The notes beneath the pieces are model-generated. The model was not told the origin of the DNA and searched no databases. It saw nothing but the letters and a program-made list of their open reading frames with translations. DNA of 64,000 nucleotides from Sphingobacterium prati. Its GTDB lineage: Bacteria > Bacteroidota > Bacteroidia > Sphingobacteriales > Sphingobacteriaceae. Each line of letters starts with the position of its first letter. Within the stretch, counting starts at the first letter, position 1. The stretch spans positions 150,765 through 214,764 of the forward strand of contig NZ_JABJWY010000038.1 in NCBI RefSeq assembly GCF_013167215.1. Direction: 5' to 3'. Below, one piece after another: positions 1 to 8,842 of this stretch. The translations under genes and the position numbers were made by a program.

Positions 1-553
1 AAGGGCTTTTTGCGTTTGCATACTTTTCACAGAAAACAATGTCCCCGGCAGGCTCCTATGAATTTGGCTTGCACCGGGAATACTAGTCCATACGATCCCA
101 TTCTCGGGTTTCTTAAAGTTTCTTTCACTATCTCAGAATAGCCTTATATCCTACTGCTGTTCTTGATTTATACTTCCTATCCATGCCTTGAAATAGGTAT
201 AGAAGACAAACACCTTTGAAAGCGCGCTCCGGATTAAAACCATCCTTCTATAATAGCGCTCATCTCAGTCGTTGTTGATCTAACCTAATACCGGTGATGT
301 TCCTCAAATAGATGCGAGCCTAGTAATTGAGGGACAGATGGATTTAATTAAGTTATTTTTGGAGTTAAAGGCTTTAATAGATGGCAGATATTAAGGATGC
401 TAAAGCTGTTAAAAAGGTCTTATGGAAAAGAAGCTTTTAAATTTTATATACTGTAAAAAGGATCCTCAGACAAAGGTTACGGATTTTTTAAATAGGATAA
501 CGAAGAGGGCCTAGCTTCCAAAAAACTAGGCTCTCCAGCAATATTGTTCAAGA
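1..553. other. Region without a recognisable gene
   Basis: I see no ORF longer than about 30 codons with a plausible product, and no tRNA or rRNA signature. There are only short open stretches around 380-510 that are interrupted by stops. A short imperfect hairpin (arms at 505-514 and 526-535) lies just beyond the stop of the leftward SRPBCC gene. The region may be a spacer or a decayed gene; the sequence alone does not decide. Confidence 0.5.
505..535 (-). terminator. Putative weak terminator hairpin of the SRPBCC gene
   Basis: Inverted repeat GAGGGCCTAG / CTAGGCTCTC with one mismatch, 18 nt past the stop codon at 554 on the minus strand. No clean T tract follows the stem on the minus strand, so termination strength is uncertain. 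Confidence 0.4.
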
Positions 554-940
554 TTAATCTTCTTCCGTATAGAAATCAATTAAGGAAGAGATATAGGGAT
601 CTTCCCAACCTTCGGCAATATTTTCGTAATCTTCATCGGGTATATTGGTTTGTCTAATCTCTAATGATGTTCCCTTTTTGTGTTCATGCAGCTTCAAGGT
701 AACAATTGAAGGGCTGTCGGTTTCTCCAAAATACCATTCCTGGACAATTTTAATGGATGGTTCTAATTCCAAGAATCGACCAGTAATTGCACCATCCCAT
801 AATGAAAATTCACCATTTACTGTCGGATCTATTGAGACAAGATCACCGGTCCAAAGACGGGCAGTAATTTCGGTTGTTAAGGCGAGATACAGTTCTTCTG
901 GTGTCGCCGGGATAATAGCATATTTTTTGAGATCTTTCAT
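554..940 (-). CDS. SRPBCC/AHSA1-like START-domain protein
   Basis: A 128-residue single-domain cytoplasmic protein. The order of elements (Ile/Pro-rich first strand, LYLALTTEITARLWTG near residues 17-32, a central GEFSLWDGAITGRFLELEP strand pair, and a Trp-containing C-terminal helix EGWEDPYISSLIDFY) matches the SRPBCC fold of the AHSA1 family, which forms a helix-grip cavity for hydrophobic ligands. No catalytic residues are identifiable and the ligand is unknown. The gene is monocistronic. A perfect TAnnTTTG element (945-952) ends 5 nt upstream of the ATG, so the mRNA is probably nearly leaderless. Family assignment is fairly secure; function is not. Confidence 0.8.
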   Translation of the reverse strand: MKDLKKYAIIPATPEELYLALTTEITARLWTGDLVSIDPTVNGEFSLWDGAITGRFLELEPSIKIVQEWYFGETDSPSIVTLKLHEHKKGTSLEIRQTNIPDEDYENIAEGWEDPYISSLIDFYTEED

Positions 941-944
941 GATA

Positions 945-952
945 CAAATTTA
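945..952 (-). promoter_or_regulatory. -7 promoter element (TAAATTTG) abutting the start codon
   Basis: Perfect match to the Bacteroidota -7 consensus TAnnTTTG on the minus strand. Its last G is 5 nt from the A of the ATG at 940. No clear TTG is visible at -33. Confidence 0.5.
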
Positions 953-1028
953 CTCTTTCCCGTAATTTACTACTTATTTTGAGTTCATTTTTATTTATAT
1001 TAATTTTAGCACAAATTATTAGGACGAC

Positions 1029-2396
1029 ATGAGTAATTTTCTGCCAAATTCATTAGTAAAAAAATTAGGTGCAAATCCGTTATTTAATACTGCTGAATTT
1101 ATTAGAGTACATGAAGAGGCCCAACGGGCAACAGCGATACGGTTAAACACACGAAAATTGGAGGAATGCCCATTTTCCAGTAAGGGAATGGTACCATGGT
1201 GCAATAGCGCTTTTTATCTCAAAGAACGCCCCATATTTACACTCGATCCTTTATTTCATGCAGGAGGCTATTATCCCCAGGATGCCTCATCTATGTTTAT
1301 AGACCACATCATCCGTGAGCTGAAGGTAGAATCTAAACCGGTTTATGCACTGGACCTATGTGCAGCTCCTGGTGGAAAATCAACTTTGCTGAACAGTAGT
1401 TTACATCCCGACAGTCTACTTGTCGCCAACGAAATAATCAAGCCTCGTGTAAATATCTTACAGGATAACCTAATAAAATGGGGAAATGCGAACACGGTGG
1501 TCACAAATAATGATCCTTCGGCATTTGGTCGTCTGCCTGGATATTTTGATTTCATGGTCGTAGATGCGCCTTGTTCAGGATCAGGTATGTTTAGAAAGGA
1601 TGTCGATGCGATAGATGAATGGTCGGAAGCTAATGTTAAACTTTGTAGTGAAAGACAACAACGAATATTAGCAGAAAGTATCGCTGCATTGAAAACAGGT
1701 GGATACCTACTTTACTCAACCTGCTCTTATTCTGAAGAGGAAAATGAAGATATAGCAGATTGGTTAATAGGGACGGGAGATTTTGAGTCAATTGAAATTG
1801 CAATTGATGATAATTGGGGGATCGAGCATACAACATCGGTTGAACAAACCGCACATGGATACCGTTTCTATCCCCATAAATTAGACGGAGAAGGTTTTTT
1901 TATTACTGTTTTGCGCAAAATAGCTGAGCAATCTACATTTAATAGAAAGCGGATAAAACCAGAAAAATCGGATGTGCCGAAGGGAATTTTGGACACTTGG
2001 ATATTAGATGTGGATGAGTTCTTTCCATTTATCCATCACGATGATCTCTATATATTCCCAAAAAAATATGAAAATGATTTGAAGTATCTACAGAATGTGC
2101 TTTATCTCAAGAATGCTGGAATCAATATAGGAAAGCTCAATCGAAAGGAGCTTATTCCAAGCCACGCATTGGCATTAAGTAATGTATTGAACCCTAATGT
2201 ACAAAGTCTTGAATTTACACTCGAGGAGGCTCAAAATTACCTTAGGAAAGAAAATTTGACACTAGAGGCAGACTCTCCCAATATTAAGGGCTGGGCTTTA
2301 GCAAAATATAGAGGGATGTCATTAGGGTGGATGAAAATCTTACCAAATAGGATCAATAATTACTACCCGAAAGAACTAAGAATTATGAATCTTTAG
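1029..2396 (+). CDS. RsmF-like RNA (cytosine-5-)-methyltransferase
   Basis: A 455-residue NOL1/NOP2/Sun-family methyltransferase that transfers a methyl group from SAM to C5 of a cytosine, probably in 16S rRNA. The SAM-binding motif CAAPGGKS is at about residues 111-118. The two signature cysteines are present: DAPCSG (Cys182, product release) and TCSYS (Cys232, catalytic nucleophile). The C-terminal ~150 residues, ending in WALAKYRGMSLGWMKILPNRINNYYP, resemble the RsmF C-terminal/PUA-like RNA-binding extension, so an RsmF-type enzyme is more likely than RsmB, which carries a NusB-like N-terminus. The gene stands alone between an oppositely oriented SRPBCC gene and the convergent coaBC. The exact target cytosine cannot be read from sequence. 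Confidence 0.88.
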   Translation: MSNFLPNSLVKKLGANPLFNTAEFIRVHEEAQRATAIRLNTRKLEECPFSSKGMVPWCNSAFYLKERPIFTLDPLFHAGGYYPQDASSMFIDHIIRELKVESKPVYALDLCAAPGGKSTLLNSSLHPDSLLVANEIIKPRVNILQDNLIKWGNANTVVTNNDPSAFGRLPGYFDFMVVDAPCSGSGMFRKDVDAIDEWSEANVKLCSERQQRILAESIAALKTGGYLLYSTCSYSEEENEDIADWLIGTGDFESIEIAIDDNWGIEHTTSVEQTAHGYRFYPHKLDGEGFFITVLRKIAEQSTFNRKRIKPEKSDVPKGILDTWILDVDEFFPFIHHDDLYIFPKKYENDLKYLQNVLYLKNAGINIGKLNRKELIPSHALALSNVLNPNVQSLEFTLEEAQNYLRKENLTLEADSPNIKGWALAKYRGMSLGWMKILPNRINNYYPKELRIMNL

Positions 2397-2435
2397 CGGA
2401 ATAATGGACGTGACATATTCCTTGGGATTCTAAGA

Positions 2436-3644
2436 TCAATTTTCGAGGGGAATATACTGCACAATGATCGAACAAATATCTTTTGCAACATCTTTCTTCG
2501 ATTTCAAAGCAAATGTTTTGTTTTCGCCCAAACGATTGATAATTGTGACTTTGTTTGTATCTGTAGCAAACCCAGCACCCTGATTCTGCATGGAATTGAG
2601 CACAATAAAATCGAGATTTTTTCGAACTAATTTATCTTTTGCATTCTCGAGTTCATTATTGGTCTCTAGAGCAAATCCAATTAGTAATTGATTTTTCTTC
2701 TTTTTTGCACCTAAAGTCGCGAGAATGTCAGTTGTTTTCTTCAAAGCAATAGAAAATTCATTTTCTTTCTTCTTTATTTTCTGAGATGCCACTTCGATAG
2801 GAGTATAATCCGCAACTGCGGCACTCATGACAATAATGGAAGCATCGTCGAAATACTTTTCACAGGCTTGAAGCATTTCGGCCGCGGAAGTGACAGGGAC
2901 GACTGTCATTTGTTGGGGATGTGGCAGTGCTGTAGGTCCAGAAACTAATGTGACATCGGCTCCGAGTTCCTTTAATTGTTGGGCAATGGCAAAGCCCATC
3001 TTTCCACTGGAATGATTGCCAATAAAGCGGACAGGATCTATGGCTTCATGCGTTGGCCCTGCTGATACGAGTGCCTTTAGACCCGATAGAGGAAGTTTTT
3101 CGTTAGCAAAATCTGCTAGAAAGCGGAAAAGTTCCTCTGGTTCGGCAAGACGTCCTTCACCTATTAATCCACTGGCTAACTCACCTTTTTCAGGAGGTAT
3201 GATTATATTGCCGTAAGCTCCAAGTTTGGCGATATTGGATTGTGTAGATGGGTGTTTCCACATATCTAAATCCATTGCCGGAGCAAAGAACACTGGACAC
3301 TTTGCTGATAAATATACTGCCATAAGTAGATTATCACAGAGCCCGTTAGCCATCTTACCGATGGTGTTTGCTGTTGCAGGAGCTATGAGTATATAATCGG
3401 CTTCCAAAGCAATTTCTACATGATTATTCCATTCACCTGTATTGGGTTGGTAATAGTCAATTAAAACCGGGTTTTTGGATAGTGTAGAAAGCGTAAGGGG
3501 GGTAATGAAAGCTGTGGCTTCCTTAGACATAATCACTTTAACCTGGGCATCCGCTTTTATGAGCAGACGAATAAGGGACGCAATTTTGTATGCGGCGATA
3601 CTACCGCATACAGCAATTACAATATTTTTCCCTGCTAAAGCCAT
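2436..3644 (-). CDS. coaBC: Bifunctional phosphopantothenoylcysteine decarboxylase / phosphopantothenate-cysteine ligase
   Basis: CoaBC makes 4'-phosphopantetheine for coenzyme A: the C-terminal domain ligates cysteine to phosphopantothenate and the N-terminal flavoprotein decarboxylates the product. The N-terminal half has the FMN motif GSIAAYK (about residues 14-20), the catalytic His in NNHVEI, APATANTIGKMANG, and a PAMDLDMW substrate clamp where E. coli has PAMN. The ligase half has GPTHEAIDPVR, NHSSGKMG and the KKKKNQLLIGFALETN loop. I chose the ATG at 3644 (402 aa); an in-frame extension to 3716 would run back into rpoZ. The start lies 16 nt after the rpoZ stop, giving the operon bamD-rpoZ-coaBC. 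Confidence 0.95.
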   Translation of the reverse strand: MALAGKNIVIAVCGSIAAYKIASLIRLLIKADAQVKVIMSKEATAFITPLTLSTLSKNPVLIDYYQPNTGEWNNHVEIALEADYILIAPATANTIGKMANGLCDNLLMAVYLSAKCPVFFAPAMDLDMWKHPSTQSNIAKLGAYGNIIIPPEKGELASGLIGEGRLAEPEELFRFLADFANEKLPLSGLKALVSAGPTHEAIDPVRFIGNHSSGKMGFAIAQQLKELGADVTLVSGPTALPHPQQMTVVPVTSAAEMLQACEKYFDDASIIVMSAAVADYTPIEVASQKIKKKENEFSIALKKTTDILATLGAKKKKNQLLIGFALETNNELENAKDKLVRKNLDFIVLNSMQNQGAGFATDTNKVTIINRLGENKTFALKSKKDVAKDICSIIVQYIPLEN

Positions 3645-3660
3645 TTTATAGGTTTGGCGA

Positions 3661-3990
3661 TTAGTCCTGCTCTTTTGAAGGATTTCTGTAATACACTTTG
3701 TCGTGTAAAAACTCATCGATTGCTACCAAAGTTGGTTTTGGCATACGCTCATAATGTTTAGAAATCTCAATCTGTTCGCGGTTTTCGAATACCTCTTCTA
3801 AATTATCGTTATTACTTGCAAATTCAGCAAGTTTTCCGTTGAGTTCTTCTTTTACATCTACCGCAATTTGATTTGCGCGTTTGGAAATAACTACAATAGA
3901 TTCATAGAGATTGTCAGTTCCTTTGTCCAATTGTCTAAGGTCACGTGTAACCGTAGAATTTGGAATTGAATTATTATTTTTTTGACTCAT
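3661..3990 (-). CDS. rpoZ: RNA polymerase omega subunit (Bacteroidota type)
   Basis: A 109-residue protein. The segment TRDLRQLDKGTDNLYESIVVISKRANQIA resembles the conserved N-terminal core of omega, which binds the beta' C-terminus and helps RNA polymerase assembly. The longer acidic C-terminal tail (DNLEEVFENREQIEISKHYERMPKP) is typical of the Bacteroidota version. The start overlaps the bamD 3' end by 17 nt and coaBC follows after 16 nt, so the three are probably co-transcribed. Omega next to coaBC is a common arrangement and supports the call. Confidence 0.85.
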   Translation of the reverse strand: MSQKNNNSIPNSTVTRDLRQLDKGTDNLYESIVVISKRANQIAVDVKEELNGKLAEFASNNDNLEEVFENREQIEISKHYERMPKPTLVAIDEFLHDKVYYRNPSKEQD

Positions 3991-4903
3991 CTTTTTCGGT
4001 ATTTTCTTTTTCTTTTTTCGCCTTTTGTTCTTTTATATACGCTTCTTGCTCAGCAAGAGCCTTCTTATATTCTTTCATGTGGGAAGCGGCTGTTTTAATC
4101 CCTTTTTCGGAATCTTCACGAATGGATTCCGCTTCTTTTATATGTTTGCTATTGGGGTAATTGCTTGCAAAATTACGGTAATAATCCAATGTTTCGTCAT
4201 ATCTGCTTTCCTGCTTTTGCAGAATACTTTTTGATGCAAAAATGTATTGTGCCTTTAGCGTCAGAAATTCAATTTCTTCAGCGTATTTGGTGTCAGGATA
4301 TTCTTTTAATACATTTTGTAACGCAATAACAGCAGCTCTATAATCATCATTAAGCCCCATGTCGTAATAGAGTCTGGCGTTCGCAAAAGCTTTAAGCTCA
4401 AGTTTGTCTCTTAACTTTTGAATCAGATCTGCAGCTTCTTTAGCGCGTTCAGATTCTGGGTAGAGATTGACAAAAAGTTGTAAAGCATCGATTGCTTTCT
4501 TTGTATTTGCTTGATCCAAAGTTGATCGAGGTGAATCCAAATAGTAGCAATAGGCATGCATGAAACGACATTCTTCAGCCCGGGGGCTGTTTGGGTAAAC
4601 ATCGGCAAAGTCCTTAAAATGGTATGCTGCTGAAGTATAATCTTTCAGACGGTAATTGGCAAATGCTAGATAATAGTAGATATTTTCTGCTTCAGCCTGT
4701 CCGCGAAATTTGGTCCGCAAGTCATCGAACAAAACTAATGCCTTTGTATATTTCTTTTTCTCATATAGTTTTACGGCTTCTTCATACTTTTGAGCGATAT
4801 TATTGCTTGCGCGCAATTTCTCAAATTTACTCTTGCAACCAGTAAATACCAATAGAAACATCATGCCGGCACAGATAGCCGCTATACGCCTATTTAAAAA
4901 CAT
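3974..4903 (-). CDS. bamD: Outer-membrane assembly lipoprotein BamD
   Basis: A 309-residue lipoprotein: N-terminal signal RRIAAICAGMMFLLVFTGC with the lipobox Cys at residue 23, followed by about five TPR-type helical pairs (for example NIAQKYEEAVKLYEKKKYTKALVLF and EYPDTKYAEEIEFLTLKAQY). BamD is anchored in the inner leaflet of the outer membrane and works with BamA to insert beta-barrels. The C-terminal 40 residues are a Lys/Glu-rich tail. It is the first gene of bamD-rpoZ-coaBC. A TATCTTTG element (4908-4915) with a TTG 20 nt further upstream puts transcription start almost on the ATG. Confidence 0.92.
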   Translation of the reverse strand: MFLNRRIAAICAGMMFLLVFTGCKSKFEKLRASNNIAQKYEEAVKLYEKKKYTKALVLFDDLRTKFRGQAEAENIYYYLAFANYRLKDYTSAAYHFKDFADVYPNSPRAEECRFMHAYCYYLDSPRSTLDQANTKKAIDALQLFVNLYPESERAKEAADLIQKLRDKLELKAFANARLYYDMGLNDDYRAAVIALQNVLKEYPDTKYAEEIEFLTLKAQYIFASKSILQKQESRYDETLDYYRNFASNYPNSKHIKEAESIREDSEKGIKTAASHMKEYKKALAEQEAYIKEQKAKKEKENTEKDESKK

Positions 4904-4907
4904 TTTA

Positions 4908-4938
4908 CAAAGATAAGTGAATTTGTTATACTAATCAA
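4908..4938 (-). promoter_or_regulatory. bamD operon promoter (TTG-N20-TATCTTTG)
   Basis: On the minus strand a TTG (4936-4938) is followed after 20 nt by TATCTTTG (4908-4915). This matches the Bacteroidota primary-sigma consensus. The element ends 5 nt before the bamD ATG. Confidence 0.6.
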
Positions 4939-5143
4939 TTAAATTTTACTGCGCAATATAGTTTAATAATTATTTGATCCCAAAAACTACATTTTATATT
5001 AACATTCTTTAACTCGTTAATGCAATTTAGTAGCGGTATTGTCATAAACTTGTTGTTTTTCTAAGGCCCAAGTAGAGGAAAAATATAGATTTTAAAATAT
5101 TTGACTATCTTTACATGTACAATCATTGATTTTAATTAAGAGT

Positions 5144-5419
5144 ATGACTTTAAAAGAAAGAGTGGAGCAAGCACTGGATACCTTGAGACCCTATTTGGAA
5201 ACTGATGGCGGAAATGTGAGTGTTGAAGAGATTACAGCAGATAATGTCGTGCGATTAAAACTATTAGGCGCTTGTGCTTCATGTTCAATGAGCATCATGA
5301 CTTTTAAAGCCGGATTGGAACAGGCTATTAAAAAAGCTGTACCCGAGATTACAGCTGTAGAAGCGATCAATCTTACTGATCCGGATTCTCCTGATGCGAC
5401 TATGCCTTCGGCTAACTAA
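5144..5419 (+). CDS. NifU C-terminal domain (Nfu-type) Fe-S cluster protein
   Basis: A 91-residue Nfu-type scaffold/carrier that holds a [4Fe-4S] cluster between two subunits and passes it to target enzymes. The N-terminal helix ERVEQALDTLRPYLETDGGNV is the family signature, and the cluster ligands are the CxxC of GACASCSMS (about residues 47-50). I prefer the ATG at 5144; an in-frame TTG at 5126 would add six residues without family support. An upstream TATCTTTA (5106-5113) is a likely -7 element. The gene is divergent from the bamD operon. Confidence 0.9.
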   Translation: MTLKERVEQALDTLRPYLETDGGNVSVEEITADNVVRLKLLGACASCSMSIMTFKAGLEQAIKKAVPEITAVEAINLTDPDSPDATMPSAN

Positions 5420-5464
5420 TTTATCTATTAACACAATTTAACGGCTAGCTCGGCTGTTTTTGTG

Positions 5465-5472
5465 TAAATTTG
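5465..5472 (+). promoter_or_regulatory. -7 promoter element (TAAATTTG) abutting the start codon
   Basis: Perfect TAnnTTTG, with the final G 5 nt from the ATG at 5477. This is the same geometry as at 945, 4908, 8003 and 28175. Confidence 0.5.
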
Positions 5473-5476
5473 TTCT

Positions 5477-6127
5477 ATGAAATTGCTGATTCCTATATTA
5501 TTAGTTTTATCAATATTTTTTGATTTTTCTATTTTGAATGCTCAAGAGAGAAAGATCATTCAATATTCTGGTATTGTAACTACTGTGGGTTCAGGACTAC
5601 CTGTCGGCTATGCTACAGTAACCAATTTGTCCTTTCGTAACGAGGCGATTGCAGCAAATAATGAAGGCTATTTTTCATTTGTGGCCCATGTAGGAGATAC
5701 AATTCGTTTTACCTCCGTCGGATTCGATCCTCTCACTATAACAATTCCTGAAGTTGCCGGAGACAAATATACCGCTAATATTGTCATGCAAAACTTGGTT
5801 ACGGAATTACCCATGGTCACACCCTATCCATGGGCTAGTATTGAAGAGTTTAATATTGCGTTTATGAACTTGGATGTATCTGAAGATAATATAGTGCGGG
5901 CCAGAAGATCGCTTTCCTATGAATCATTATCAGCTATGGCTGCAGTAGTACCCCGTGATGGCAGCGAGATGCGTTCAATCAATAATGCCCAGAGCTTCAA
6001 TACGATGAATAATAAAGTCATCAACCAGCGTTATGCTAATCCTTTATTAAATCCTTTTGCTTGGGGAAGCTTAATCCAACAAATAACTAAGGGTAACCAA
6101 AGCCGTTCTAAAAGTTCCCGCTATTAA
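5477..6127 (+). CDS. Exported carboxypeptidase-like regulatory domain protein
   Basis: A 216-residue exported protein. It begins with a signal peptide (LLIPILLVLSIFFDFSILNAQ, cleavage probably after residue 22). Next comes a single CarboxypepD_reg-like beta-sandwich (about residues 28-110: YSGIVTTVGSGLPVGYATVTN, NEGYFSFVAHVGDTIRFTSVGF), the domain usually found as the plug extension of TonB-dependent receptors. The remaining ~100 residues match nothing I know and are rich in Asn, Ser and Arg. With no barrel attached it may be a periplasmic adaptor; the function is unknown. TAAATTTG (5465-5472) ends 5 nt before the ATG. The 3' end overlaps the convergent permease gene by 4 nt. Confidence 0.75.
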   Translation: MKLLIPILLVLSIFFDFSILNAQERKIIQYSGIVTTVGSGLPVGYATVTNLSFRNEAIAANNEGYFSFVAHVGDTIRFTSVGFDPLTITIPEVAGDKYTANIVMQNLVTELPMVTPYPWASIEEFNIAFMNLDVSEDNIVRARRSLSYESLSAMAAVVPRDGSEMRSINNAQSFNTMNNKVINQRYANPLLNPFAWGSLIQQITKGNQSRSKSSRY

Positions 6128-7353
6128 TCTGTTGCTTTTAGTTTATTCAGTTCTTTTACACTTATCTTCGCTGAGAAATATGAGACTAGTCCTGATATGC
6201 TGGTAACCGTAATAAATACTAATAGATAATCACTCCATCTGCTAACCATAGGATAACTATCTAAAATAGCGTTTGTACCGTCTTCAACGCGTATTATACC
6301 ATATGTTGACTGAATATAATTGAAGACAGCCCCCAGTAGTAAACCTAAAATGCAACCGATAATTGCGATCATTAATCCCTCGTAAAAGAAAATACGTTGA
6401 ATTAAGTTATTGTTTCCACCTAAACTCTTTAAGACTGTCATGTCCTTTTGTTTATCCAATACCAACATCGTCAATGATCCCACAATATTGAAAATTGCGA
6501 TGACACTGATCAATGTTAGAATGAAAAACACAACCCAGCGCTCTACACGTACGTTTTTATATAAGGTTGGGTTTTGTTCTTCTCTATTCTTAACTAGATA
6601 ATTCACCCCCAATTTTTTTTGAAGATCTCGCTCGAATTCTCTGACCGGAGTCCCTTCCTTTAAATAAAACTCAATGGACGATACCCTATCATATTCGCCA
6701 AGTACTTCCTTTGCAAATGAAATCGGCGTAATAACGAAATTATCAAAATCCTGCTGATACCTGAGGACTCCCGTAGGGGTAATAGATCGAATATTAAATT
6801 CTTCTGCTGGATTGGCTGAATTTTTGACTCCTTTTCTTGGAGAATAAACTTGGATTAAATCAGGTGTATTTTGTATCGATACACCAAGGTTGGCCTGAAC
6901 ACTTGCCCCGAGTATAGCCAACTTCGTTGAATCTCGCACGAGTTGATATGTCCCGTCCACAAGAATACTATCACCAATACTTGTATTGAGCGATTGGGGC
7001 TCGACTCCTTTTATGGTCGAAATATATTGCCGGTTACCGTATTGCAGCAATACTTTTTCTTCTAATACTTCTGTATAATGAACGACGTTGGGATCGTTTC
7101 GAAGCTCTTGGAAAATCGGTTTATTAGTCTCAAAAAGCTTACCCTTTTGGGGCTCAATCTTTAGTTCGGGTGCGAATTTGCTATACATGGATAGAATAAG
7201 CTCTTCCATGCCATTAAAAGAGGATAGGAGTATAATTAATGCCGCACTACTTACCATCACACCGATCACACTGATTGAGGAAATGATATTAATCGCGTTG
7301 ACCGATTTTTTTGAAAAGAGATATCTTTTGGCAAATAGAAAAGGCAAGTTCAT
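6124..7353 (-). CDS. FtsX/LolE-family ABC transporter permease
   Basis: A 409-residue inner-membrane protein of the MacB/FtsX superfamily. There is a transmembrane helix at about residues 20-45 (INIISSISVIGVMVSSAALIILLSSF), then a large periplasmic MacB-type domain (about 50-270), then three C-terminal helices (VVFFILTLISVIAIFNIVGSL, IFFYEGLMIAIIGCILGLLLGAVF, DYLLVFITVTSISGLVSYF). The N-terminal FAKRYLFSKKSVNAIN motif is the usual start of LolC/LolE lipoprotein-releasing permeases, so a role in moving lipoproteins to the outer membrane is likely. No LolD ATPase is adjacent. It starts 3 nt after the MBL gene stop, so the two form an operon. Confidence 0.82.
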   Translation of the reverse strand: MNLPFLFAKRYLFSKKSVNAINIISSISVIGVMVSSAALIILLSSFNGMEELILSMYSKFAPELKIEPQKGKLFETNKPIFQELRNDPNVVHYTEVLEEKVLLQYGNRQYISTIKGVEPQSLNTSIGDSILVDGTYQLVRDSTKLAILGASVQANLGVSIQNTPDLIQVYSPRKGVKNSANPAEEFNIRSITPTGVLRYQQDFDNFVITPISFAKEVLGEYDRVSSIEFYLKEGTPVREFERDLQKKLGVNYLVKNREEQNPTLYKNVRVERWVVFFILTLISVIAIFNIVGSLTMLVLDKQKDMTVLKSLGGNNNLIQRIFFYEGLMIAIIGCILGLLLGAVFNYIQSTYGIIRVEDGTNAILDSYPMVSRWSDYLLVFITVTSISGLVSYFSAKISVKELNKLKATD

Positions 7354-7356
7354 ATC

Positions 7357-7998
7357 TTATCCTTGAATAAATGGATTGGAGTTCTTTTCAAAACCTATAG
7401 TCGTCGATGGGCCATGACCAGGATAAACGACGGTGTCATCAGGTAAGGTGTAAATTTTTTGTTTGATGCTATCCAGAAGCTGCTGATGGTTTCCTCCTGG
7501 TAAATCAGTACGACCAATGCTGTTACGGAACAGAACATCTCCACCAATTAGAAATTTTTGTGAAGCGGAATAAAAACAAATATGGGCAGGCGAATGGCCG
7601 GGCGCTAAGATAACTTCCAATTTATCATGATCCAATTGGATTATATCCCCATCATTTAAAAATACTTCTCCAATGGGAGAGATCTCATAGCGAAATCCCA
7701 TTTGGGGGGCATAGTTTTGAACAGCAACCAAGGTAGATAGTTCACCTTCGTGAAATTGAGGAAGAAGACCAAACTTCTCGTGAATGAAATAATTACCTAA
7801 AACATGATCAATATGGCAATGCGTATTTAATAACAATCGAGGGCTGAGATTATGATGATCGATAAATGTCGAAAACTCTGCCTGCTCATTTTCGACATAC
7901 ATGCCTGGGTCAATAATAAGTGCATTTCCCTGTTCGTTATGCAATAAATAGGTGTTTTCTTGATATGCGTTGAAAGTAAATGTTCTAATCTTTAACAT
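7357..7998 (-). CDS. Metallo-beta-lactamase-fold hydrolase (glyoxalase II-like)
   Basis: A 213-residue cytoplasmic hydrolase. The metal-binding motif THCHIDH (about residues 59-65), the GHSPAH His, GGDVLFRNSIGRTDLPGG and the C-terminal YPGHGPSTTIGFEKNSNPF are all intact, so it should bind two metal ions. This arrangement is typical of short glyoxalase II-like (YcbL-type) thioester hydrolases; the natural substrate is not certain. It lies directly upstream of the LolE-like gene in one transcript. TAATTTTG (8003-8010) ends 5 nt before the ATG. Confidence 0.88.
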   Translation of the reverse strand: MLKIRTFTFNAYQENTYLLHNEQGNALIIDPGMYVENEQAEFSTFIDHHNLSPRLLLNTHCHIDHVLGNYFIHEKFGLLPQFHEGELSTLVAVQNYAPQMGFRYEISPIGEVFLNDGDIIQLDHDKLEVILAPGHSPAHICFYSASQKFLIGGDVLFRNSIGRTDLPGGNHQQLLDSIKQKIYTLPDDTVVYPGHGPSTTIGFEKNSNPFIQG

Positions 7999-8002
7999 AA
8001 AG

Positions 8003-8010
8003 CAAAATTA
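8003..8010 (-). promoter_or_regulatory. -7 promoter element (TAATTTTG) abutting the start codon
   Basis: Perfect TAnnTTTG on the minus strand, 5 nt before the ATG at 7998. No convincing TTG at -33. Confidence 0.45.
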
Positions 8011-8041
8011 CTGTTTTTATTGTTCGCTAAATAGTGAAAAA

Positions 8042-8785
8042 TCAGCTATTCCAGATTTCCCAATTCTTTTCAGCCTGAAGCAATAACATTTCATAGCCAT
8101 TCTTAATTCGAGCACCTTTCTCTTTTCCTTTTTTTAGAAAGGATGTCTCCTCAGGATTATAGATTAGATCGTAGAATAAATGCTTGTCATTGATGTATTC
8201 ATAAGGTAAAGCAGGAGACTCTGTAATATTGGGGAATGTACCAACGGGTGAGCAATTGACAATTACTGTGTGTTCTGCTAAAATTGATGCATCTAATTCA
8301 TCATAGGTGTAGTTATCTGCTTGCTTTGTTCTACTGACGAGCTTGTATGCGATACTTAATTGATCCAATGCATACATAACTGCCTTTGCAGCACCACCGT
8401 TTCCCAAAATTAAGGCCTTTTTATCGTGTTCTTTCAAAAGAGGTTTTAGTGATGCTTCAAAACCATATGCATCTGTATTGTAACCTTTAAGATAGGTGCT
8501 ACCATCCGCAAGATGGGTGATGCGGATACAGTTTACCGCCTGTATGGCTTTAGCCTCTTCTGACAGTTCGTTCAAATAATCCATGACTTCTATCTTATAG
8601 GGGATGGTCACATTAACGCCATAGAAGTCCTTGTTCATAAAAATTGACGGAAACTCTGCTATGCGTTCAATCGGATATAGCTCATAATCTATATGCTGAA
8701 TATTTTCTTTCTCAAACTTCCCTAAATAATATTTCTTGGAAAAAGAATGCCCTAAGGGGTATCCTATCAAACCTAATTTTTTCAT
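8042..8785 (-). CDS. aroE: Shikimate dehydrogenase
   Basis: A 247-residue enzyme that reduces 3-dehydroshikimate to shikimate with NADPH in aromatic amino acid synthesis. The substrate-binding Ser motif (GHSFSKKYY, about residues 12-20), the catalytic Lys in NVTIPYK, the Asp in NTDAYGF and the Rossmann motif GNGGAAKAV are all present. It lies 42 nt upstream of the MBL gene, separated by that gene's own promoter, and about 100 nt downstream of a TPR gene, with a strong hairpin in between. Confidence 0.94.
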   Translation of the reverse strand: MKKLGLIGYPLGHSFSKKYYLGKFEKENIQHIDYELYPIERIAEFPSIFMNKDFYGVNVTIPYKIEVMDYLNELSEEAKAIQAVNCIRITHLADGSTYLKGYNTDAYGFEASLKPLLKEHDKKALILGNGGAAKAVMYALDQLSIAYKLVSRTKQADNYTYDELDASILAEHTVIVNCSPVGTFPNITESPALPYEYINDKHLFYDLIYNPEETSFLKKGKEKGARIKNGYEMLLLQAEKNWEIWNS

Positions 8786-8842
8786 CGGAGGGTTTACTAC
8801 GTCTTTGGGTTACAAGCTTCTTGATGTAATTGTATCGGATTT

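Noticed and set aside
4981-5030. A second Pho-type box (TTAACA and TTTAAC) upstream of bamD and the NifU gene
   Set aside because: Spacing is 10 bp and the second half-site is poor; the genes have no phosphate link.
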